From: Pseudomonadota bacterium
GTDB lineage: Bacteria > Pseudomonadota > Gammaproteobacteria > Steroidobacterales > Steroidobacteraceae
Length of the DNA: 64,000 nt
Direction: 5' to 3'
Assembly (NCBI GenBank): GCA_021792555.1
Contig: JAJYUL010000011.1
Span: forward strand, 1 to 64,000
Shown: piece after piece, positions 49,732 to 56,474 of the stretch
How positions within the stretch are numbered: position 1 is the stretch's first letter
Layout: every line of letters starts with the position of its first letter
Program-made: the position numbers and the translations under genes
Notes under the pieces: model-generated
Database searches by the model: none
What the model was told of the DNA's origin: nothing
Seen by the model: only the letters and a program-made list of their open reading frames with translations

Positions 49732-51738
49732 ATGTTCCAGCGTCTCCTGGTGGCCAATCGCGGCGAAATCGCCTGCCGGATCCTGCGCACCGCGCGGCGT
49801 CTGGGGCTCCAGACCGTCGCGGTGTATTCGGATGCCGACGCGCCCGCCCGCCACGTCCGCCTCGCCGATCAGGCGGTGAGGATCGGGCCGGCGCCGGCAG
49901 GGCAGAGTTATCTCGACGGCGAGGCGATCATCGCCGCGGCGCGCCTCGCCGGCGCCGAGGCGATTCACCCCGGCTACGGCTTTCTCTCCGAGAACGCGCG
50001 CTTCGCCGCGGCCTGTCAGCAGGCCGGGATCACCTTCGTCGGCCCCCCGCCCGAGGCGATCGAGGCGATGGGCTCGAAGAGCCTCGCCAAGGCGCGCGTG
50101 CGCGCCGCGGGCATCCCGGTGCTGCCGGGCTACGAGGGGGCGCGTCAGGATCCGGCCTACCTCGAGGCGCGCGCGCTCGAGGCCGGGCTGCCGCTCATCG
50201 TCAAGCCGGCCGCCGGCGGCGGCGGCAAGGGCATGTACGTGGTGCGCGAGCGGGCCGAGCTGCGCGCGGCGCTCGAGGCGGCCCGCCGGCTCGCCGAGAG
50301 CAGCTTCGGCGACGGCACCCTGCTCATCGAGCGCTTCGTGCCCGAGCCGCGCCACATTGAGGTGCAGGTGTTCGCCGACCAGCACGGCGCGTGCATCCAC
50401 CTGGGCGACCGCGACTGCTCGGTACAGCGGCGCCATCAGAAGCTCATCGAGGAGGCGCCGGCGCCCGGCCTGAGCGGCCCGCTGCGCGAGCGGCTGCGCG
50501 CCGCGGCGGTCGAGGTGGCGCGCCAGATCGGCTATCGCGGCGCCGGCACGGTGGAGTTTCTCTTCGACGGCAGCGAGTTCTACTTTCTCGAGATGAACAC
50601 CCGGCTGCAGGTCGAGCACACCGTCACCGAGGCGGTGAGCGGTCTCGATCTGGTCGAGTGGCAGCTGCGGGTGGCCTCGGGCGAAGCGCTGCCGCTCACG
50701 CAGGAGCAGGTGCGCCTCAGCGGCCACGCCATCGAGGCGCGCGTCTGCGCGGAGGATCCGTGGCGGGAGTTCCTGCCGAGCGCAGGGCGCCTGCAGCTCG
50801 CCGAGTGGCCGCAGGGCGAGGGCGTGCGGGTCGATGCCGGCTTCGAGAGCGGGGACAGCGTGCCGGCGGCGTACGACTCGCTGCTCGCCAAGGTCATCGC
50901 CTGGGCGCCCGAGCGCGCCGAGGCGGCCGGCGTGCTCGCCGGCGCGCTCGAGCGCGCCCGCCTTGCCGGCGTGCGCAGCAACGAGCGCTGGCTCGCGCGC
51001 ATTCTGCGCTCGCCGGTGTTCCTCGAGGCCCGCCACAGCGTGGCGCTGCTCGCCGAACGGGGCGCCGAGTTCACCGCGCCCGAGGCGCTCACCGATGCCA
51101 TGCTCGCGCTCGCGGCGCTCGCGCTCGGCGCCGAGGGGCGCGCCAACAATCCCTGGTCGGCCTGCGATGGCTTCGCGCCGAATCTGCCCGCCGCCTTCGA
51201 GGTGACGCTGCGCACGGGCGGGACCGTGTGGCGCGTGACGCTCGGCGGGCAGGCCGGTGAGGCGCGCACCGCACTGATCGAGCAGATCGGCCCGGATGGC
51301 ACACCTGCGCCGGACGGAACGCGGCGCGTGAGTCTCGCCGAGACACGCAGTACGCACGAGACGGTCGAGGCGCGCATCGAGGCGGCGCTTGAGCGCGCCC
51401 GGTTCCTGCGCGTGGCAGAGCGGCTGCATCTGTGGCTCGGCGCGGCGCACCACGAGTTCGAGATCGACGATCCGCGCACGCGCTCCTTCACCGCCGCGCA
51501 TGCCGCCGGGGGCCTCACGACGCCTCTGCCGGGGGTGGTCGCCGCAGTGAATGTCGAGGTCGGCCAGGCGGTGCGCCGCGGGCAGACGCTGATGGTGATC
51601 GAGGCGATGAAGATGGAGCACGGCATCAGCGCGCCGTTCGACGGGCGGGTCACGCGCATTCACTTCGCGCTCGGGGAGCGCGTGCCGGAGGGCAGCGAGC
51701 TGCTGGCGCTGTCGCCGGCCGACGACGCCGCGAGTTAG
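49732..51738 (+). CDS. liuD: Methylcrotonyl-CoA carboxylase, biotin (alpha) subunit
   Basis: The 668-residue protein starts at MFQRLLVANRGEIACRILRTARRLG (ATG 49732). It has a biotin carboxylase domain (about 1-450) with the ATP-grasp Gly-rich loop KPAAGGGGKGMYVV and catalytic EMNTRLQVEHTVTE. A linker follows, then the biotin carrier domain with the biotinylated Lys in EAMKMEHG near residue 628. Gene order liuB-liuD, with liuA divergent, is a rearranged form of the usual liuRABCDE operon. The enoyl-CoA hydratase (liuC) and HMG-CoA lyase (liuE) are not in this window. Confidence 0.94.
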   Translation: MFQRLLVANRGEIACRILRTARRLGLQTVAVYSDADAPARHVRLADQAVRIGPAPAGQSYLDGEAIIAAARLAGAEAIHPGYGFLSENARFAAACQQAGITFVGPPPEAIEAMGSKSLAKARVRAAGIPVLPGYEGARQDPAYLEARALEAGLPLIVKPAAGGGGKGMYVVRERAELRAALEAARRLAESSFGDGTLLIERFVPEPRHIEVQVFADQHGACIHLGDRDCSVQRRHQKLIEEAPAPGLSGPLRERLRAAAVEVARQIGYRGAGTVEFLFDGSEFYFLEMNTRLQVEHTVTEAVSGLDLVEWQLRVASGEALPLTQEQVRLSGHAIEARVCAEDPWREFLPSAGRLQLAEWPQGEGVRVDAGFESGDSVPAAYDSLLAKVIAWAPERAEAAGVLAGALERARLAGVRSNERWLARILRSPVFLEARHSVALLAERGAEFTAPEALTDAMLALAALALGAEGRANNPWSACDGFAPNLPAAFEVTLRTGGTVWRVTLGGQAGEARTALIEQIGPDGTPAPDGTRRVSLAETRSTHETVEARIEAALERARFLRVAERLHLWLGAAHHEFEIDDPRTRSFTAAHAAGGLTTPLPGVVAAVNVEVGQAVRRGQTLMVIEAMKMEHGISAPFDGRVTRIHFALGERVPEGSELLALSPADDAAS

Positions 51739-51809
51739 ATTCAAGTTGGGTTCAGTTTTCCCGGACGAGAATCCGCCTCGTCCCGAGAACTCAAAGGGAG
51801 CTGAAGCCC

Positions 51810-52358
51810 ATGAACAAGTCCTTCTTGATCGGCGCGAGCACCGGCGGCGCGCTCGCGGTCGTGGTGGGCGCGGGCGCGATGGTCAGCCACAAGCTGATCC
51901 ACACCGCAGCGCGCTATGCCGAGGTCGTGCAGGTGGTGCCGCTCACCCGCACGGTGGTCACGCCGCGGCGCGTGTGCCGCGAGGTGACGCTCGAGCGCAC
52001 CCGGCCGGCGCGCGACACCCATCAGATCATCGGCAGCATCGCCGGGGCGCTGGTCGGGGGCCTGCTCGGCCATCAGATCGGCGATGGCAGCGGACGCGCG
52101 CTCGCCACGGTGGCCGGCGCGGCCGCGGGCGGTTACGCCGGCAATCGCATCGAGGCGCGCATGCAGCGCGGGGACACCTACACGAGCACCGTGCGCCGCT
52201 GCGCGACGGTCTACGACCGGACCGTGCGCCCGGACGGTTATCAGGTCCGCTATCGCCTCGGCACCAAGACCGGCACGGTGCGCATGAGCCACGATCCGGG
52301 TCAGCGCATCCCGGTGCGCAACGGGCAGCTCGTGCTGAGCGCGGCCCAGCCGCGCTGA
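51810..52358 (+). CDS. Glycine-zipper (2TM/Rick17kDa-like) envelope protein
   Basis: The 182-residue protein starts at MNKSFLIGAS (ATG 51810 after AAAGGGAG). It has an N-terminal membrane or signal segment (about 6-25), a central glycine-zipper block with repeated small residues (IIGSIAGALVGGLLGHQIGDGSGRALATVAGAAAGGYAGNRIEA, about 71-115) and a C-terminal beta-rich part with VYDRTVRPDGYQVRYRLGTKTGTVRM. This is the plan of glycine-zipper 2TM-domain outer-membrane proteins such as SlyB/Rickettsia 17-kDa relatives, but it has no lipobox Cys. It probably helps keep envelope integrity. Confidence 0.85.
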   Translation: MNKSFLIGASTGGALAVVVGAGAMVSHKLIHTAARYAEVVQVVPLTRTVVTPRRVCREVTLERTRPARDTHQIIGSIAGALVGGLLGHQIGDGSGRALATVAGAAAGGYAGNRIEARMQRGDTYTSTVRRCATVYDRTVRPDGYQVRYRLGTKTGTVRMSHDPGQRIPVRNGQLVLSAAQPR

Positions 52359-52371
52359 GGCGCCGCACGCG

Positions 52372-52953
52372 CTAGCGGCGCGCGCCCGGTGAGCGCCGGC
52401 CCGAGACGAAGGGTGAGTCGCGGTCGAAGAATCGCCAGGGCCGCTGCGCCCACTCCCCGGCGTACTCGACCCCGATGCGCGCGCTGCGCCCGAGGCGCAC
52501 CGGCCGGCGCGTGCGCGGCGGCTCGATCCACAGGCTCGCGCCGCGCAGATCCACGCCGTTCGAGCGCCGGTCGATGCGCAGGGCCCGACACAACAGTCCG
52601 GGCCCGGAGGTGCGCTCGGTGAGACCCTCGAGCGGCTCGAGCGCGCGCAGCAGCACCGCGTGCGGAACGCCTTGCGGGGCGGTGACCACGTTCAGGCAGT
52701 GCCACATCCCGTAGATGAGATAGACGTAGGCGTGGCCGGGCGGACCGAACATGACTTCCGTGCGCGGCGTGCGGCCGCGCGAGGAGTGCGCGGCCCGGTC
52801 CTCGGGGCCGAGATAGGCCTCCGTCTCGACGATGCGCCCGACGCGCCGCTCGCCCTCGAGCCGGTGCACCAGGTGCATGCCGATCAGCGAGCGCGCCACC
52901 GTGAGGGTGTCCTGTAGGTAAAAACCGTGCTCGAGCCGAGGGGACGAGGGCAT
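52372..52953 (-). CDS. DNA-3-methyladenine glycosylase, AAG/MPG family
   Basis: The 193-residue protein starts at MPSSPRLEHGF (ATG 52953). It reads ARSLIGMHLVHRL, RIVETEAYLGPEDRAAHSSRGRTPRTEVMFGPPGHAYVYLIYGMWHCLNVVT and TSGPGLLCRALRI, the signature of the human-AAG-type alkyladenine glycosylases. The Glu in VETEAY is the catalytic base, and YVYLIYGMWHC contains the Tyr that flips the base. It removes alkylated purines and hypoxanthine. It is divergent from the L,D-transpeptidase and convergent with the glycine-zipper gene. Confidence 0.93.
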   Translation of the reverse strand: MPSSPRLEHGFYLQDTLTVARSLIGMHLVHRLEGERRVGRIVETEAYLGPEDRAAHSSRGRTPRTEVMFGPPGHAYVYLIYGMWHCLNVVTAPQGVPHAVLLRALEPLEGLTERTSGPGLLCRALRIDRRSNGVDLRGASLWIEPPRTRRPVRLGRSARIGVEYAGEWAQRPWRFFDRDSPFVSGRRSPGARR

Positions 52954-53017
52954 GCGGGCGCATGTTACAATGCCTGCGCACCGCCTCGCGGGCGTACTCA
53001 CTCGGAATCCTCGACCC

Positions 53018-54007
53018 ATGCCTGTCTGCTCATGCTCCAGGGGAGCCTTGGCCGCGTGGCTGCTCGTTGCGCTGACGCTCCTCGCCGCGCCGTTCGCGCC
53101 CGCCGCGGTCTATCCGCTGCCGGCGCACGGCTCGCTGATCGGCCGCGACCGGACCGTGCGCTCGAAGGCCTCCGATACCCTCCTCGGCATCGCCCGCCGC
53201 TACAGCGTCGGCTACTGGGAGATCCAGGCGGCCAATCCGCACGTGGACATGTGGCTGCCGGGGCAGGGCACCCGGGTCGTGATCCCCGGACGGTTCATCA
53301 TTCCGCCGGTGGCGCACGTCGGCATCGTCGTGAACCTCGCCGCGCACCGTCTCTTCTACTTCCCGCGCCCCGGCCGGCACGACCGGCCCGTCGTGATCAC
53401 CTACCCGGTGAGCCCCGGGGAGAAGGGCTGGGACACCCCGACCGGGGTGACACGCATCGTGCGCAAGGTGCCCCATCCGGTGTGGATCCCGACGCCGTCG
53501 ATTCTGCGCGCGCACGCCAAGGCGGGCGATCCGATCCCGCGCGTGTGGCCGGCCGGGCCCAACAATCCGATGGGCGAGTGGGCGCTCGAGACGACACTGA
53601 GCGGCGGGGAGATCTACATCCACGGCACCAACAATCCGATGGCCATCGGCATGGCGGTCACGCACGGGTGCGTGCGCCTGTATCCGGAGGACATCGCCGC
53701 GCTGTTCCCGGTCGTGCCGGTGGGCACGCCGGTCACCATCGTCAATGACCCGGTCCTCGCCACGCTGCAGCACGGGCGGCTGTACCTGTCGATCCACCCG
53801 CCGCTGCACAGCCAGGATGTGCCGGGCAAGCCCGACTACGCGGCGATCTCCAAGGTCATCGAGCAGGCAGTCGGCGGGGCGCAGGTGGCGGTCGACTGGG
53901 CGCGTGTGCGCCGCATGGCCGAGCGGGCGAACGGCATGCCCGAGCTGATCGGCGTTGCGGCCGGCGCGGCGCGCCTCGCGGGTCCCGGGCAGCGCAAGGG
54001 GACCTGA
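53018..54007 (+). CDS. L,D-transpeptidase with LysM domain (YbiS/ErfK family)
   Basis: The 329-residue protein starts at MPVCSCSRGAL (ATG 53018), has a signal peptide (about 10-35), a LysM-like domain (SDTLLGIARRYSVGYWEIQAANPHVDMWLPGQGTRVVIP) and a YkuD catalytic domain. The active site is HGTNNPMAIGMAVTHGCVRLYPED, with catalytic Cys in HGCVR. It makes 3-3 peptidoglycan cross-links or attaches Braun-type lipoprotein. The C-terminal ~60 residues extend past the usual domain and look helical. An earlier ATG (52952) overlaps the glycosylase start and is less likely. Confidence 0.92.
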   Translation: MPVCSCSRGALAAWLLVALTLLAAPFAPAAVYPLPAHGSLIGRDRTVRSKASDTLLGIARRYSVGYWEIQAANPHVDMWLPGQGTRVVIPGRFIIPPVAHVGIVVNLAAHRLFYFPRPGRHDRPVVITYPVSPGEKGWDTPTGVTRIVRKVPHPVWIPTPSILRAHAKAGDPIPRVWPAGPNNPMGEWALETTLSGGEIYIHGTNNPMAIGMAVTHGCVRLYPEDIAALFPVVPVGTPVTIVNDPVLATLQHGRLYLSIHPPLHSQDVPGKPDYAAISKVIEQAVGGAQVAVDWARVRRMAERANGMPELIGVAAGAARLAGPGQRKGT

Positions 54008-54017
54008 GCGGGCGGCC

Positions 54018-54641
54018 CTACTGCTGCTCGCTGTCGAGCACCATGCGCACGAGCTGGGCGAAGGAGGATGCGCCCATCTTCTCCATGACGCGCGCGCGGT
54101 GGATCTCGACGGTGCGCTGACTGACGCCGAGGTCCGCCGCCACCACCTTGTTCGGCTTGCCGCGGGTGATGAGGGTGAGCACCTCGCGCTCGCGCGGGGT
54201 GAGCGAGCCGAGCCGCTCGCGGATGCGGTCCTGCTCCTTCAGCTCCAGGCGCGTGCGCTGATCCTTCTCGAGCGCCCGCTGCACGCGGTCGAGCAGGTCC
54301 TGGTCGCGGAAGGGCTTCTGCAGGAAGTCGAACGCCCCGTGCTGCATCGCCTCGACGGCCATGGGGATATCCCCATGCCCGGTGATGAAGATCACCGGCA
54401 CCGTGGCTCCGCGCAGATTGAGCAGCTGCTGTAGCTCAAGCCCGCTCATGCCCGGCATGCGCACATCGAGCACGACGCAGCCGGGCTGGCGCGCCTCGTA
54501 TTGGGCAAGGAACTCCTGGGCGCTGCAGTACACTGTCGCCGGCAGGCCGACTGATTTCAGCAGCAGCCGCAGTGATGCGCGCACGGCCTCGTCATCATCG
54601 ACGACGAAGACGGTGGGTTGCAGATCGCGGACAGTTTCCAT
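54018..54641 (-). CDS. FixJ-family response regulator, no kinase nearby
   Basis: The 207-residue protein starts at METVRDLQPTVFVVDDDEAVR (ATG 54641). The receiver has the acidic triad DDD (about 15-17), phospho-Asp59 (VVLDVRMPG), Thr in FITGHGDIPMAVEAMQHGAFDFLQKPF and the FixJ-type linker. The LuxR-type HTH (about 143-200) reads LTPREREVLTLITRGKPNKVVAADLGVSQRTVEIHRARVMEKMGASSFAQLVRM. This is close to FixJ/TtrR/TodT regulators. Its kinase is not in the window. It is convergent with the L,D-transpeptidase gene (10-bp gap). Confidence 0.92.
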   Translation of the reverse strand: METVRDLQPTVFVVDDDEAVRASLRLLLKSVGLPATVYCSAQEFLAQYEARQPGCVVLDVRMPGMSGLELQQLLNLRGATVPVIFITGHGDIPMAVEAMQHGAFDFLQKPFRDQDLLDRVQRALEKDQRTRLELKEQDRIRERLGSLTPREREVLTLITRGKPNKVVAADLGVSQRTVEIHRARVMEKMGASSFAQLVRMVLDSEQQ

Positions 54642-54849
54642 CAGGCGTTCACCGTTGACTGGGCGGGGCCGCTCGGGGCCCGCGATGTGCTGGATGGGTG
54701 ACAATGGACACGGATTGCTCACATGGGAGAGTATGTTGCCGTTAAGCCCCTGAGCGCGCTAGGTATTTTCCGCAAGCGCATGCGGGGCAGTCAATGGCGG
54801 GCGCGGCGCGCCGGAGCGCAGCCGCGCGGGTGAACCGGCGGAGGCTCCT

Positions 54850-55203
54850 GTGGACACAGAGGCGGTACGAGCGCGTCTGCTGCGGCGGCGCGAGGAGCTC
54901 GAGAGGCGCGCCAGCAGCGCCAAGGCGGATCTGCGCCACGAGTCCGATCCCCTGAGCGCGGATTTCGCCGAACAGGTGACGCAACGGGAAAGCGACGAAG
55001 TGCTCGATGCGATCAGCGAGTCGGCCCGCGAGGAGCTGCGGCAGATCCAGGCCGCGCTGCGCCGGCTGGATGAGGGCTGCTATACCGACTGCGCGGTGTG
55101 CGGTGAGCCGATCGAGGAGGGGCGGCTCGCGGCGGTGCCCTACACCGACCGCTGCCGCAACTGCGCCGAGGGCGAGCGCGCCGCAGGGCCCCGGCGCCGA
55201 TGA
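54850..55203 (+). CDS. TraR/DksA-family zinc-finger protein
   Basis: The 117-residue protein starts with GTG at 54850. It has an N-terminal coiled coil (about 5-72, with DPLSADFAEQVTQRESDE near the tip) and a C4 zinc finger, C81-x2-C84 and C102-x2-C105 (CAVCGEPI ... CRNC). The coiled-coil tip of E. coli DksA has DPADRASQEE; here acidic residues are kept in a different order. It probably binds the RNA polymerase secondary channel. Its stop overlaps the next gene start by four bases (ATGA). Confidence 0.88.
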   Translation: MDTEAVRARLLRRREELERRASSAKADLRHESDPLSADFAEQVTQRESDEVLDAISESAREELRQIQAALRRLDEGCYTDCAVCGEPIEEGRLAAVPYTDRCRNCAEGERAAGPRRR

Positions 55204-56024
55204 GCGCGGCGCTCCGCGTCCCGCCGAGCGGGGTCATCACCATCACGACCGACTTCGGCCACCAGGGCCCGTTCGTCGGGGTGATGAAGGGCCGCATTCT
55301 CGGCCGCTTTCCCGAGGCGCGGCTCGTGGACCTCACGCACGAGATCCTGGTGCACTGGCCGGCCGAGGCCGGCTTCTGGCTGACGCGCTCCTTCGAGTAC
55401 TTTCCGGCCGGCACCGTGCACGTCGCCGTGGTCGACCCCGGGGTCGGCACCGCGCGGGACATCGTGATCGTGAGCGCGGCCGGGCACGTGTTCGTGGCGC
55501 CGGACAACGGGCTGCTCGCGCCGCTCGTCGCCCGCCACCGCGAGGCCGAGGTGGTGCGGCTGCGCGCCTCGGGTCTCTCGCGTCTCGGCATTGCGCGCGC
55601 GAGCGCGACGTTTCACGGGCGGGACATCTTCGCCCCCTTGGCCGCGGAACTCGCCGCCGGCCGCTGCCGCGCACCGGAGCTCGGAGAACCGAGCCCGCCG
55701 CAGTCCCTCGTGCCGGCCTGGGTGGATGAGCCCGTGCTCGACGCCGGCGGGGTGAGCGGCGTGGTGATCACCATCGATCACTTCGGCAATCTCATCACCA
55801 ATATCGACGGAACGCTGATCGAGCGGTTCCGCCTGCCGCTGGTGCACGCCGGCCACCACGCCTTCCCGCTGCTGCGCACCTATGGGGAGAGCCGGCCGGG
55901 AGAGTACCTGGCGCTCATCAACTCTTTTGGGGTGGTGGAGATCGCCCGGGCCGAGCAGAGCGCGGCCGACGGACTCGGTCTGGGGCGGGGCGCGCCGGTC
56001 ACGGTGCGCGACCGGACCAAGTAA
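55200..56024 (+). CDS. SAM hydroxide adenosyltransferase (DUF62)
   Basis: The 274-residue protein opens ITTDFGHQGPFVGVMKGRIL, continues VHVAVVDPGVGTARDIVIV and VFVAPDNGLLAPL, and ends with a beta domain containing VITIDHFGNLITNI and INSFGVVEIA. This is the DUF62/SAM-hydrolase family, which splits S-adenosylmethionine into adenosine and methionine. It is related to the fluorinase/chlorinase but lacks their halide loop. It is translationally coupled to the DksA-like gene. Confidence 0.9.
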   Translation: MSAALRVPPSGVITITTDFGHQGPFVGVMKGRILGRFPEARLVDLTHEILVHWPAEAGFWLTRSFEYFPAGTVHVAVVDPGVGTARDIVIVSAAGHVFVAPDNGLLAPLVARHREAEVVRLRASGLSRLGIARASATFHGRDIFAPLAAELAAGRCRAPELGEPSPPQSLVPAWVDEPVLDAGGVSGVVITIDHFGNLITNIDGTLIERFRLPLVHAGHHAFPLLRTYGESRPGEYLALINSFGVVEIARAEQSAADGLGLGRGAPVTVRDRTK

Positions 56025-56037
56025 CTCTCACGGCCTA

Positions 56038-56065
56038 TTGCTCCGGCGCTGGATTTCATTATAGT
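56038..56065 (+). promoter_or_regulatory. Promoter in an AT-rich pocket before the 71-residue protein
   Basis: TATAGT (56060-56065, 5 of 6 to consensus) follows TTGCTC (56038-56043, 3 of 6) by 16 bp. An AT-rich stretch (56098-56117) and AAGGA (56114-56118) precede the ATG at 56132. The local base composition is sharply lower in GC than the neighbours. Confidence 0.5.
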
Positions 56066-56131
56066 TCGCTGTCTTGCTCCATGCCGAAATTGCACTACCT
56101 AATTGATTTAACTAAGGATTTGCACCGCTAG

Positions 56132-56347
56132 ATGTCGGAACGAGACACCGAGAGCTTCGAGCTCGACGAGGAATTCCTGAGCGGGAGCGCCGAAGACAGC
56201 ACCGATTACGATCGGCTGCTCGATCGGGTAGACAAGCGCCGGCCCCACCCTGGCAAGCGCGGCAAGGCCGCGTGGAGCCGGCTCGAGGAAGTCCTGGCAG
56301 ACAGGAAGCTCGAGAAGGATCTTCGCGATTTCGACGAAGAGCTCTAG
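56132..56347 (+). CDS. Small acidic/basic protein resembling the PA3496 family
   Basis: The 71-residue protein has an acidic N-terminal half (about 1-30), then a basic patch (DKRRPHPGKRGKAAWSRLEEVLADRKLEKDLRDFDEEL). The C-terminal AWxRLEExLxxRKLxxxLxDFDEEL pattern resembles the small Pseudomonas PA3496-type proteins, though the family has no settled function. It has its own promoter region. It could also be an unrelated small charged protein. Confidence 0.6.
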   Translation: MSERDTESFELDEEFLSGSAEDSTDYDRLLDRVDKRRPHPGKRGKAAWSRLEEVLADRKLEKDLRDFDEEL

Positions 56348-56474
56348 CGCCCGCGCGTCCATAGAGCGGATTCGTTCGACCCGAGCAGGGCGGCCGGCAC
56401 TCGGCAGCGCCCGGGGGTCTGCTCGGCCCGAGTATCTGTAGCGGCTGCCCCCCGCCGTTCGGCCAGGAACCGTC

